The notes: generated from the letters alone by a model not told the origin. A stretch of DNA of 64,000 nucleotides from Promethearchaeota archaeon (GCA_019057795.1 JAHLWS010000087.1:43176-107175), one strand, 5' to 3'; shown: positions 37,370 through 45,949, counted from the first letter of the stretch. Numbers and translations: made by a program.

Positions 37370-37816
37370 TTGATCCAAGAGATTATTATTCTTAATGACA
37401 TGGGTATTCCCATATTTTGCCATAACTTTAGCGGTAGTTCAAATAAGGATAATAATTATCAATTAATTGGTAGCTATTTCGACCAAATTTGCCGATTTGC
37501 CAAATACGGGTTCAAAGAAAGTTTAACCACTATAAAAATGAAAAAAAGCGTATTTTATTTTAAAACGCATCCTAAAACTAATTTTCATCTAATATTAAAA
37601 TGTGATAGTAAAGTCGATAATAAAAAGCTTAAAAAAAAGGCAATTGATAATATTGCAGTTAAAATCTTTGATAATTTCTTTGTTAAATTTAAAAGAGAAT
37701 TGATGAATTTTAACGGAAATATTGCTCCTTTTAAAATTTTTTCTAAAGATATTGATGAGATGATAAAACCTAAAGGGCTTTTGAGAAATTTTGTAATAAG
37801 TCCTGGAGTTTTTTAA
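37370..37816 (+). CDS. Stand-alone longin-like domain protein
   Basis: A 148-residue protein. It begins E-I-I-I-L-N-D-M-G-I-P-I-F-C, the strand-turn-strand that opens longin and roadblock-like domains. A helix follows (I-G-S-Y-F-D-Q-I-C-R-F-A), then strands (F-Y-F-K-T-H; F-H-L-I-L-K-C-D) and a long C-terminal helix ending F-N-G-N-I-A-P-F. The same end motif, F-V-G-N-V-S-P-F, closes the longin-like tail of the MFS-like protein at 43775. The start is TTG. Its stop codon overlaps that of the convergent acetyltransferase. Such domains often bind small GTPases or form dimers. It follows the gelsolin-like and helical-repeat genes, so a shared trafficking or cytoskeletal role is suggested. Confidence 0.68.
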   Translation: MIQEIIILNDMGIPIFCHNFSGSSNKDNNYQLIGSYFDQICRFAKYGFKESLTTIKMKKSVFYFKTHPKTNFHLILKCDSKVDNKKLKKKAIDNIAVKIFDNFFVKFKRELMNFNGNIAPFKIFSKDIDEMIKPKGLLRNFVISPGVF

Positions 37817-38361
37817 ATTTTAAAACAAGCTAATATCAAAGCATTGCGAAATTTACCATCAATATTAAGATATTTTCTTAGTATTCCTTCCTCTTCGAAG
37901 TTAGAGTTTTTAAACATTTTGATGGACCTTTCATTTTTAACAGCTATATGTGCTTCGATCCTATTTAGATTTAGATGGTTAAAAGCAATATTTTTAGCTA
38001 ATTGTATTACTCGTTTACCTAATCCTTTCTCCCAATATTCTGGAAGAATCCATATTCCAACACCGGAACGATTATGAAACCAACTTATATTCCAGAGACT
38101 AGCTGAACCAATCCTACTTTTACTTTTATCATCTCGTAATTCTATAACATAATTAAATTGAAGATAATTATCCCATGATTTTAGATAATTTTTGATTAAT
38201 CTTCTTGAATGCTCTAAAGATCTTAGCGGTCCTAACGATAAAAAATTAGTCATCTCTTTATTAGTAAGACTATTATAAAAAAAAGAAATGTCATCTTTAG
38301 AAACCTTTCTAAGAAAAAGATTTCCTTCGTTAATTTCATCGATTACTTCGATATTTACCAT
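37813..38361 (-). CDS. GNAT acetyltransferase, RimJ/RimL type
   Basis: A 182-residue N-acetyltransferase of the RimJ/RimL branch, which acetylates N termini of proteins or small amines. The opening strand is N-L-F-L-R-K-V-S-K-D-D-I. Middle motifs are I-G-S-A-S-L-W-N-I, V-G-I-W-I-L-P-E-Y-W-E-K-G-L-G-K (the acetyl-CoA loop) and L-N-L-N-R-I-E-A-H-I-A-V-K-N-E-R-S. The last strand is G-I-L-R-K-Y. Length and order are normal. It stands alone, tail-to-tail with the longin gene. Confidence 0.9.
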   Translation of the reverse strand: MVNIEVIDEINEGNLFLRKVSKDDISFFYNSLTNKEMTNFLSLGPLRSLEHSRRLIKNYLKSWDNYLQFNYVIELRDDKSKSRIGSASLWNISWFHNRSGVGIWILPEYWEKGLGKRVIQLAKNIAFNHLNLNRIEAHIAVKNERSIKMFKNSNFEEEGILRKYLNIDGKFRNALILACFKI

Positions 38362-38457
38362 TAGTTATTTTATAACCAAAATTGTTTAAAAAATTATAGA
38401 TAGATATGTGTAAATAAAAAAAGTAAAAAAAATTTGAATATAATTTTAGACATTCGA

Positions 38458-39408
38458 CTACATTCCTATAAAGTGAGGAGTATCCTTAATCTTTCTCCTA
38501 CCACCGCACACGTCACACTTTGTACCGTCTTCAAATTTACCCTTACCGCCACATTTTGGACATTTAACCTTTCTATTGAACGCCAAGATTCCTTCTTTAG
38601 CATCAGAGGATACTTGGTTGATTCCAAAACCCATTTGCTCCATGATAAGGCCTAATTGTGGATAGCGCGTTCCAAATTTAACACCCTTCTTTATAACGAA
38701 TAATGCTGTTGTTGGAGCATCACCAAGCCATTTGGCTTTTTCGTGGACAAGTTTTTCAAATTCTTCTCCAGCAGGTGCAATCCAAGTGACAAGTCCCCAA
38801 TCGAGCATCGTTTTAGCATCGAAATGCTCACCAAAATAAGCCATGCGGAGTGCTCTATTAAGTCCTACTCTTTCTGCCATGCGGGTAATACCACCATTAG
38901 CAGGAAAGATTCCTCGATTGATTTCAGGTACCCCAAATATTGATCGATCAGAAGCAATAACAATATCGCATGTAAGTACTAATTCGATACCCCCGCCTAA
39001 TGCAAAACCGTCAACAGCAGCAATTAAGGGTTTATTAAATTGTTCTAATTCATCATAATCACGATGTCGTAATCTCATAGCTAAAGCCATATGCCAAGGG
39101 ATATTTGGTTTTAGATCTTTGCCGAAACCAGCACCTAAATCAGCACCTACCGAAAAGGAAGGTTTTTTAGTTACATTCTTTGTACCTCGTAATACTACTG
39201 CTCTTACGCTCGGATCAGTTTCCATAAGTCGTAAAGCTTGAGCAAGTTCTGAAACTGTTTGATTTGTTAAAGCATTTAATCGATCTGGTCTATCGATCGA
39301 TATTACTGCGTAATTTCCATCAATTGTCCCTTCTCGAATAACATTACCTTGTATGTCTGTTTTTGTTGGCCATTCAATTTTAATATGTTCAAATACATTT
39401 TCCGACAT
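38458..39408 (-). CDS. Enoyl-CoA hydratase/isomerase with C-terminal zinc ribbon
   Basis: A 316-residue crotonase-fold protein, which hydrates enoyl-CoA in fatty-acid oxidation. The oxyanion-hole segment is F-S-V-G-A-D (85-90), followed by G-G-G-I-E142-L and V-P-E162-I, so both catalytic glutamates are present. Residues 283-301 hold two C-x-x-C pairs (C283-P-K-C286 and C298-D-V-C301) in a DnaJ-like C-x-x-C-x-G-x-G context; this extra ribbon is not part of the normal crotonase fold. A GAGGT ribosome site supports the ATG. It lies downstream of the 3-hydroxyacyl-CoA dehydrogenase on the same strand, the next step of the same pathway. Confidence 0.88.
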   Translation of the reverse strand: MSENVFEHIKIEWPTKTDIQGNVIREGTIDGNYAVISIDRPDRLNALTNQTVSELAQALRLMETDPSVRAVVLRGTKNVTKKPSFSVGADLGAGFGKDLKPNIPWHMALAMRLRHRDYDELEQFNKPLIAAVDGFALGGGIELVLTCDIVIASDRSIFGVPEINRGIFPANGGITRMAERVGLNRALRMAYFGEHFDAKTMLDWGLVTWIAPAGEEFEKLVHEKAKWLGDAPTTALFVIKKGVKFGTRYPQLGLIMEQMGFGINQVSSDAKEGILAFNRKVKCPKCGGKGKFEDGTKCDVCGGRRKIKDTPHFIGM

Positions 39409-39626
39409 ATTTAATAACCTCTTTTAAAAACCTTTTTTCAATTAATTTAATTATTCTTAAAATTTGATTTATGAATATTTAGTAGTAATTTTTTAGTAAT
39501 TAAAAACTTTCAAATTTTTCATTTTCTAATTGTTAATGTAAAAAAAAAGTAATTCAATCTATCAAACCAACAATACAATGGAAAAAAAAGTAAAAATAAA
39601 TGATATTTTTTAATTAATTATTAGAA

Positions 39627-40802
39627 TTATTTTCGCATGCTAACAAAGCCGCCAGTTTTCATCAATTCGCAAGGTTTAAGATATTCTTTACCAGTCTTCT
39701 CTGCTAACTCTTCTAAAATTTTAGCCCATTTCTCAAATTGCTTTTTACCAGCAGCAAAGGGTCCAGGTGTGTTCATTCCCGCCATGTTTGCTTCGTCAAT
39801 TACTTTGAAGCCTGTTACAACTTTCTCTTCTAATAGGCGGCAACCTTCGTTTAACATAATTGCCATTGAAGTTTCAACGCTAAATAGGCCTGCTTTTTGA
39901 GATTTGTCGATTTTTGGTCTTCCTCCAGACCAATCAAAAAATCCCTGAGCTGTTTTACGCCCAAGTTTCTTGTCTTCAACCATCTTGGTAATAACTTTTC
40001 CGGGCTTAAAATTAGGAGATAATGTTTCTGTGTAATAATTACCCACATGAAACATTGTATCGAGTCCTACATAATCCGATAGTTCACAAGGTCCCATTGG
40101 CATCAAAGACCCCGCATCACCATCAATTTGCTCCCATGGAATTCCTTTCTCAGCTGCTTGATCGAATATCCAATTCATATAAATTTGGACTGGTGCATTC
40201 ATTCTGTTAACAATAAATCCAGGTCTATCCTTCAATACTTTAGGAACAAATCTCTTCCCTCTTAAACAAGGTAAAGATTGACCTACTTGAACACCTATAT
40301 CCATCACCTCATCAGAACTTTTTTCACCGGCTATAATTTCAACCAATCTCATTAAAATTGGCGGATTAAAGAAGTGCATACCAATTACTTTATCTGGTCT
40401 ATTTGTTGCCGTAGCAATTTCAGTAATGCTCATCGTAGAAGTATTTGTAGCTAAAATACAATGTGCTGGTGCGTTTTCGTCGCAAGTTTTAAAAACTTGT
40501 TTTTTTATATCCATTAATTCAACAACAGCTTCCAATACAAAATCAGCGTCTTTTACTGCACTTGCAGTATCTGTAGATTTCTTTAATTTTCCCATAAGAT
40601 CAGCGGAAGAAATTCCCTCTCCTAACTTTCCTTTGGCTTCAAGTTTTTTTAACCCTTGTTCTATTTTAGCAACTCCATTATCAACGAATTCCTCTTTAAT
40701 ATCGACTAATGTTACATTATAACCCGCCATTAGAAAGATTTGACCGGCATTGTGGCCCATTAGACCAGCACCTATAATAACAACATTTTTAACATCAACC
40801 AT
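39627..40802 (-). CDS. 3-hydroxyacyl-CoA dehydrogenase
   Basis: A 391-residue NAD-dependent enzyme that interconverts 3-hydroxyacyl-CoA and 3-oxoacyl-CoA. The Rossmann motif is G11-A-G-L-M-G16 with D34 for NAD. N-T-S-T-M-S-I and G-M-H143-F-F-N-P-P form the active site, with the conserved Glu-containing loop V-E-I-I. The C terminus has two copies of the helical 3HCDH domain (P-G-F-I-V-N-R at the first; M-L-N-E-G-C-R-L at the second). It is separate from the hydratase, unlike bacterial FadB. AAAGGTTGAG precedes the ATG. The 220-bp gap to the hydratase may hold a second promoter. Confidence 0.92.
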   Translation of the reverse strand: MVDVKNVVIIGAGLMGHNAGQIFLMAGYNVTLVDIKEEFVDNGVAKIEQGLKKLEAKGKLGEGISSADLMGKLKKSTDTASAVKDADFVLEAVVELMDIKKQVFKTCDENAPAHCILATNTSTMSITEIATATNRPDKVIGMHFFNPPILMRLVEIIAGEKSSDEVMDIGVQVGQSLPCLRGKRFVPKVLKDRPGFIVNRMNAPVQIYMNWIFDQAAEKGIPWEQIDGDAGSLMPMGPCELSDYVGLDTMFHVGNYYTETLSPNFKPGKVITKMVEDKKLGRKTAQGFFDWSGGRPKIDKSQKAGLFSVETSMAIMLNEGCRLLEEKVVTGFKVIDEANMAGMNTPGPFAAGKKQFEKWAKILEELAEKTGKEYLKPCELMKTGGFVSMRK

Positions 40803-40973
40803 TTTTGTTTCTCAACCTTTTTATTTTATTTTAATATTTTTTATAAACAGATTGTAATATGTAAATTAATTCGAATTTTTTTTTAACTTTTGACATTTTG
40901 TTTTTCAAAAAGTACAAATAAATGATCAATAAGATTATAATTAATCTTTAATTTAAAAAAAATTATTGATCTT

Positions 40974-41078
40974 ATGAAAAACAAGGAAGATAGATTTATG
41001 AATGAGAGTATAATTCAACGAGTAATTGATCCCGAAACAAGTAGAGATATAACTAGGAATTTGTCAATCAGAAGTTGA
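40974..41078 (+). CDS. Possible 34-codon ORF or gene remnant
   Basis: An ATG-initiated frame of 34 codons (E-S-I-I-Q-R-V-I-D-P-E-T-S-R-D) in the roughly 300-bp gap between the dehydrogenase and V4R-like genes. The sequence is protein-like, but there is no clear ribosome site and no recognisable family. It may be the truncated start of a lost gene. Confidence 0.2.
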   Translation: MKNKEDRFMNESIIQRVIDPETSRDITRNLSIRS

Positions 41079-41097
41079 AAGAGAAATTGTAATTCCA

Positions 41098-41658
41098 TCA
41101 TACTTTATCAGAGTTGTGATAAAAAATCATTTCTTCTACACACACATTTTTTTCAGGATCGTCGTGGAGAAAGTTAATCTCTATTTTTTTAACTTTATTT
41201 CCTAATAATTTTCGGAAGGCCGTTTCAAAATAACCTTTATTGACTCGGCAAAACGCTTTCCCGGGTTGTAGTTTTTCTCTGCGTTTACTAGGCTCTCTTA
41301 AAAAGCAGAAATTTTCTATAACTACTCTGGTTTGATCTGAATTTAATTGAACTTCTCTAATTTGTATTGAATAAAAATCTTTCAATTCGGTTAATAAGAT
41401 TTCTAAAGCTTCAAAAATTCCAAATTCCTCCTTGTTATGCTTTTCTTTTATCCGTTTAGCAATTATCTCTCCCGGTCCTGATCCTGTCTGATACAGCATT
41501 GAAAGCAAACTATTTTTACCGAAAATATCAAGGATTTTATAAACCATTGATTCACAGATTATTTCAAACCCTTTTAACGAATTAACATTAGAACTATCAT
41601 TTTGAATCTTCTTATTTATATCATTTAAAATATCTTCATTTATTTCATCTATTTCCAA
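41098..41658 (-). CDS. V4R-like (4-vinyl-reductase-like ligand-binding) domain protein
   Basis: A 186-residue protein resembling the V4R/hydrocarbon-binding superfamily. It has a helical N-terminal half, G-S-G-P-G-E-I-I-A-K-R-I, a helix (E-A-L-E-I-L-L-T-E-L), strands, then E-N-F-C-F-L-R-E-P-S and P-G-K-A-F-C-R-V-N-K-G-Y-F. The conserved cysteines in the last part recall the metal or ligand site of the family. Members sense small hydrophobic molecules or act as scaffolds for reductases. It stands alone. The match is by pattern, so the family name is tentative. Confidence 0.5.
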   Translation of the reverse strand: MEIDEINEDILNDINKKIQNDSSNVNSLKGFEIICESMVYKILDIFGKNSLLSMLYQTGSGPGEIIAKRIKEKHNKEEFGIFEALEILLTELKDFYSIQIREVQLNSDQTRVVIENFCFLREPSKRREKLQPGKAFCRVNKGYFETAFRKLLGNKVKKIEINFLHDDPEKNVCVEEMIFYHNSDKV

Positions 41659-41823
41659 AAAACAATCCCCTAAATCTACGATATTGATTTTATTCGGTTA
41701 TATTCTTAATTAATAATTTAAACATGAAACTATATAAATATTTAATTTCAATTATAAGATTAAGCGTGGTTTTATAAAGTTACATTTTTCGAATAAATGT
41801 CTTATTTAAAGAACAAAATATTA

Positions 41824-42372
41824 TTATGTCAAAAGATTGGGATTTTCAGCTATATTAATTAATGCATTTTCAAAATCCTTATAATCAGGTAATGATTCAA
41901 GACAAACTGAGATGTTTCTCAAATTGCTGTTTCTTTCTAAAATGAACTTCTTAATCGTTGGAATAATTATATCTGCACAAATCTTCGCGTTAAATCCGAT
42001 TACTTCTTTCGATATTGGAGGATAAGCGATTGAATATAAACCTTCTTTATCGGCTAATTTTAGCGAATTCCAGATCGCTAACATCATTTTTTTTTGATCG
42101 TGACCTGCTCTTACATGGAAAATAAATTTAGCATTTAAATTGCCGCCAGAGGTAATTACAGCATCCCCAATTGGAACATTTGATATCTTACTAATAATAC
42201 GATTACATTCTACTTGTATTTTATGACCCGCTCCTTTCAATACTCGACATCTTAAGGTACCACTAGGCAAAAGCCGACTATTTGTAGGAATGGCAATTGC
42301 ATCGTAGTCAGCATTAATTATATCGCCGATAAAAACTTCTATAACCGTGTTATTGATCGTTAATTGATTCAT
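41824..42372 (-). CDS. Divergent macro-domain protein
   Basis: A 182-residue protein with a macro-domain scaffold: G-D-I-I-N-A-D (16-22), P-T-N-S (29-32, usually N-P-A-N-S), P-I-G-D-A-V-I-T (67-74), then a strand ending F-I-F-H-V-R-A. The glycine-rich loop normally G-G-G-V is replaced by P-S-G-T-L. Macro domains bind or hydrolyse ADP-ribose; loss of the glycine loop may change that. It lies about 140 bp upstream of the phosphatase pair on the same strand, but with its own promoter space. ADP-ribose binding is inference. Confidence 0.72.
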   Translation of the reverse strand: MNQLTINNTVIEVFIGDIINADYDAIAIPTNSRLLPSGTLRCRVLKGAGHKIQVECNRIISKISNVPIGDAVITSGGNLNAKFIFHVRAGHDQKKMMLAIWNSLKLADKEGLYSIAYPPISKEVIGFNAKICADIIIPTIKKFILERNSNLRNISVCLESLPDYKDFENALINIAENPNLLT

Positions 42373-42510
42373 TAAAAGATTTATTAATATTTTTATACAA
42401 TTTTTCTAATAGTATAAGTTATTTTTAATATTATCTTTAATTTATATAGGCTTATTGCGAGAACCTTTACAAAAATGTAAGCATTTAAAAGCAGTTTAAA
42501 CAAGTTTAAC

Positions 42511-42996
42511 TTATTGATTTATGCGTTTAACTTTCTTAACGAGCGCCTCTACATTTTTTTCAACGATTTCTAATATTTCGTCGTATCGTTTTTTCTCAGT
42601 TTTATAAGGATCTGGAATGTTTAAATCCTTTTTATCTGCCCCATTAAATTCTTTCAAAGTATATAATTTCTGTTTTAATTGTTCTTGTAAAGTTCTAAAT
42701 CTTTTTTTAACTTTTGTTAAATGATATCGTTCCATACCTATTATAAGATCTTGTTTTTCTATCAATTCTCTTGTTATGACCTTAGGTTGAAAATCACTTA
42801 TTTCAATACCTTTTGATTGTATATAATCTATTGTCTCTGGTTGAGCGTAATCAAAAGCATCGTGCCATCCCGCAGAATCGAAGATAACTCCTTGTAACTC
42901 GTATTTTTTACCGTAAAAGTTCGCAAGATGTTGTGCTGCTGGCGAACGACATGTGTTTGCGTAACATATGAATAAAATTCGTTTTATTTTCGTCAT
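42511..42996 (-). CDS. Low-molecular-weight protein-tyrosine-phosphatase-like protein, copy 1
   Basis: A 161-residue protein with the P-loop C11-Y-A-N-T-C-R17-S, the C-x5-R of low-molecular-weight tyrosine phosphatases and arsenate reductases. The general-acid motif is I-P-D-P-Y near residue 130. The second Cys (C16) is present as in many LMW-PTPs. It lies 20 bp downstream of copy 2, so the two are in one unit. Targets are unknown. Arsenate reductase is a possible alternative; the C-terminal D-P-Y favours phosphatase. Confidence 0.85.
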   Translation of the reverse strand: MTKIKRILFICYANTCRSPAAQHLANFYGKKYELQGVIFDSAGWHDAFDYAQPETIDYIQSKGIEISDFQPKVITRELIEKQDLIIGMERYHLTKVKKRFRTLQEQLKQKLYTLKEFNGADKKDLNIPDPYKTEKKRYDEILEIVEKNVEALVKKVKRINQ

Positions 42997-43015
42997 TTTT
43001 GCTCTTACTAAGTAG

Positions 43016-43501
43016 TTAGAGTTCGGTTTTATTTATCCGAATTATTTTTTCAATCATTTTTTCGATATTTTCATCAATTATTTTAAGAACTTTCTGGTAA
43101 GTCTTAGTACTGGCGTAATACGGATCTATTATATCTAAATCATCAGTTTCTCCGTTAAATTCTTTTAAAGTAAACAATTTTTTACTGATGTCGTTAACTC
43201 CTTGATAATTTTCTCTAATATCGATAACATGTGACTTTTCCATCGTTATAATTAAGTCTTGTTTTTCTAGCAATTTTCGATTGATTATTTGGGGTTGAAA
43301 ATCAGAGTGTTTGATGCCCTTTGAATTTAAATATTCCTGAGATTCGGGTTGCATGTAAGAAAAAGCATTTATAAAACCAGCGCTCTCAAAAGTTAAATTA
43401 ACATCATATTTCTTGGCGTAATCTCGTGCTAAGTATTCAGCAGCAGGAGATCTTGCTGTATTTCCTAAACAAACTATTAAAATCTTTGAGATATTATTCA
43501 T
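43016..43501 (-). CDS. Low-molecular-weight protein-tyrosine-phosphatase-like protein, copy 2
   Basis: A 161-residue paralogue with P-loop C11-L-G-N-T-A-R17-S and general acid region D-I-I-D-P-Y. The second Cys is Ala here, so it lacks the redox pair of copies 1 and 3. It is the first gene of the two-gene unit and reads away from the MFS-longin gene, sharing a divergent promoter region (43502-43774). Confidence 0.85.
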   Translation of the reverse strand: MNNISKILIVCLGNTARSPAAEYLARDYAKKYDVNLTFESAGFINAFSYMQPESQEYLNSKGIKHSDFQPQIINRKLLEKQDLIITMEKSHVIDIRENYQGVNDISKKLFTLKEFNGETDDLDIIDPYYASTKTYQKVLKIIDENIEKMIEKIIRINKTEL

Positions 43502-43746
43502 TTTTTATTATATATGTAAATAAATTTATCCAAAAAAACTTTCCTTCATTAAAAAATATGTGAAGATTATTTTTTAATTAAACAAATCTAAATTATTGTT
43601 ATAAAACCTAGAAAAAATACAAATACATCTTTTTATTAATTAAAAAAAAATTATATTAATTGCTTATTGGTTTCATATTAAAAGCACCCATCTCTGTATG
43701 TGTCTAATCTATTAAAAAAGATTTTTAAAATATTGTAAATAAAGAA

Positions 43747-43754
43747 TTTAAATA
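43747..43754 (+). promoter_or_regulatory. Candidate TATA box of the MFS-longin gene
   Basis: TTTAAATA preceded by AAAGAA. Transcription would start around 43777-43780, which makes the ATG at 43784 (M-K-K-E-S-L) a likelier start than the one at 43775, with almost no leader. Confidence 0.4.
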
Positions 43755-43774
43755 CTATAATATCATAAATAAAG

Positions 43775-45427
43775 ATGATATTGATGAAAAAGGAATCCCT
43801 TAAAAATTGGTTTGTAAGAGTATTTGCTAGAGATATCGACTTGCCAAAGAACTCAATAGTTTATTTATTTTTCTCTCTTTTGGCAATTCTCTTAATTATT
43901 GAGGCTTTATTATTCAAATATGTCGGTTTAACGGAAAATGTTTCAGTTATAAATATTGAGATAGGTGTAATATTATTTACACTTGCTATTAGTTTCCTTA
44001 CCTCAGTTATACTTGTTGATAAAATAAAGAAAAGAACAAGATATTTTAATTTAACTTTGCTTATATGTATAATAGGAATATTTTTTAGTGCTTTTTCTGA
44101 AGTAATTTTATATTATATAGGTTTATTAATCGTATTAATAACAGTTCCTCAATTAATAGCATTATGGTTTACAACATTAGTTCATGAAACTAATATTTTA
44201 AATAGGGGAAGGATAACTGCTTTTCTTCTAGCTTCATGTTCCCTTTTAGGTTGGTTTGGTTTTATTTTTGTAACTTTTGAATTTTTGTACAACTATTTTT
44301 TTATTTTAATATCAATACTTTTAGTAATAATTTTTTGGTGTTCTAGAAAATATAAATATATAGAAACTGAAGAGAGGCTTAAATCTGATAAGAAATTTTG
44401 GAATATTATTTTTGAAAAGCAATTTTTTCGGTATTCATCTAGTTTCACAATATTAAGTTTTGTTTTAGGGGATCTTTTAGCTCGATATAGTTTCGATGTA
44501 GACTTTTTTGTTTTTTTTTTGGCATCTACAATATATCTCATCGTAGCGGGTTGTTTTTTAGATAATATAGGTAGAAAAACCTCAATAGTATTAGGGATTT
44601 TAGTTCTATCGTTTTTTCTTATATCTTATGGATCGTTTATAGAATTAGATTACATATTTGGACTGCCAAGAAAAGTTTTTCTTTCTATTCATTACGGGTT
44701 GTCGTTACTACCTCTTATACTTGCAATCCAAACTATATCTGGAGATTTTTCAACAGAAAGGGGAAATTTAAAATATAGAGGTCGTATTAATGGTCTTTTT
44801 TTGGCTTTAATGTTTATAGGAATTGCTTTTGGTTTTATTTTTAGTAGATGGATAAATGGTTTGTATGCACTTTATCCAGAATTAAATATTATCATTCCCA
44901 ATTTTCCAAATCTCTTAAATGGGTTTGTTTTAGTTATTCTTCTTGTTTGGATGATGGCAATGAAAGAATTTTTAATATCTAAAGAAAAAAATTGGCCATC
45001 AGCAATGATAAATCTTTATGTTTTTAGTGCTTATGGAGTTGGGCTTTACTATCATAATTTTGAGGAAAGCCCCAAAGAGGAAGAAAAAAAGGATAAGAGA
45101 GAGATGGATGAAGATCTTATTTCTGGAGCATTGACAGGTGTTGTAGCAATCATTTCTGAAATAACTCAAAGCAAAAAACAGTTAAGAAAAATTGACAAGG
45201 AGGGTTATCATCTTCTATTCTCTTTTGGAAAATACCACGTTGTCTGCTTAATTTCAACAATGGATTTACCAGTGTTATTAAAGAAACTTGATGAGTTTTC
45301 AAAAGATTTTGAAATAAAATTCGGGAAGGAGCTTAAAAATTTTGTAGGAAATGTTAGTCCTTTTGATTCTACAAAATATCTTATTGATAAATATTTCAAT
45401 CAGAAATATGGGTTTTTTTTTAATTAA
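43775..45427 (+). CDS. MFS-like transporter with C-terminal longin-like domain
   Basis: A 550-residue protein. Residues about 28-405 form twelve hydrophobic helices in MFS style, with the loop motif L-D-N-I-G-R-K-T-S-I-V-L-G and the paired R-G-R-I-T / R-G-R-I-N motifs of the two halves. Residues about 412-550 are soluble: an opening strand I-N-L-Y-V-F-S-A-Y-G-V-G-L-Y, a charged loop, a helix, strands (L-L-F-S-F; V-V-C-L-I) and a final helix ending F-V-G-N-V-S-P-F. The same pattern occurs in the stand-alone longin-like protein at 37370. The tail would lie in the cytosol. The substrate is unknown. ATG 43784 may be the true start. Flanked on both sides by low-molecular-weight phosphatase genes. 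Confidence 0.72.
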   Translation: MILMKKESLKNWFVRVFARDIDLPKNSIVYLFFSLLAILLIIEALLFKYVGLTENVSVINIEIGVILFTLAISFLTSVILVDKIKKRTRYFNLTLLICIIGIFFSAFSEVILYYIGLLIVLITVPQLIALWFTTLVHETNILNRGRITAFLLASCSLLGWFGFIFVTFEFLYNYFFILISILLVIIFWCSRKYKYIETEERLKSDKKFWNIIFEKQFFRYSSSFTILSFVLGDLLARYSFDVDFFVFFLASTIYLIVAGCFLDNIGRKTSIVLGILVLSFFLISYGSFIELDYIFGLPRKVFLSIHYGLSLLPLILAIQTISGDFSTERGNLKYRGRINGLFLALMFIGIAFGFIFSRWINGLYALYPELNIIIPNFPNLLNGFVLVILLVWMMAMKEFLISKEKNWPSAMINLYVFSAYGVGLYYHNFEESPKEEEKKDKREMDEDLISGALTGVVAIISEITQSKKQLRKIDKEGYHLLFSFGKYHVVCLISTMDLPVLLKKLDEFSKDFEIKFGKELKNFVGNVSPFDSTKYLIDKYFNQKYGFFFN

Positions 45428-45445
45428 TTTATAATTAAAATCTTA

Positions 45446-45949
45446 TTAATTTTCTTCAGAATTATTAATTTTGATAATCTTTTCAATTGATTTAATTATT
45501 CCATCTTCAATTCGTTTAAGAACTTTATTATATTCATTTTCCTCTAAATAGAAAGGATCTTCTATTTCAAAATTTTCAGTTTCACCAGCAAATTCTAATA
45601 GTAAAAAGACCTTTTCATCCAGATCCTTTAAATGCTTGAATCTTCTCTTTAATTTTCGAACATGGTATTTCTCTTCGAAACATAGAATAAGGTCTTGTTT
45701 GGTTATTAGTTCTTCATCGACATCCTTGGCTTGAAAATCGTCCATTTCAACACCTTTAGATTTAAGATATTTTAACGTTCCTTCTTGAGGTTGTTCATAA
45801 TAGTGGTAAAGTCCTGCCGAATCAAACGCTATATCTTTTAATTCATCTTTATATATTGTTTGTTGTATCCATTTCGCAAAATATTCAGCAAACGGGCTTC
45901 GACATGTATTACCACTACATAAAAAAAGTATATTTTTAATTTTATGCAT
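45446..45949 (-). CDS. Low-molecular-weight protein-tyrosine-phosphatase-like protein, copy 3
   Basis: A 167-residue paralogue with P-loop C11-S-G-N-T-C-R17-S and acid region I-E-D-P-F. It is convergent with the MFS-longin gene, only 18 bp away. All three copies share an D-F-Q-A/P-K/Q motif and E-K-Q-D-L-I-type helix, so they are one family expanded in place. The substrate is unknown. Confidence 0.85.
   Translation of the reverse strand: MHKIKNILFLCSGNTCRSPFAEYFAKWIQQTIYKDELKDIAFDSAGLYHYYEQPQEGTLKYLKSKGVEMDDFQAKDVDEELITKQDLILCFEEKYHVRKLKRRFKHLKDLDEKVFLLLEFAGETENFEIEDPFYLEENEYNKVLKRIEDGIIKSIEKIIKINNSEEN

Noticed and set aside
42511..45949. Arsenic-resistance operon
   Set aside because: The C-x5-R proteins resemble arsenate reductases, but no arsB, arsM or ArsR gene is present and the D-P-Y acid motif favours phosphatases.
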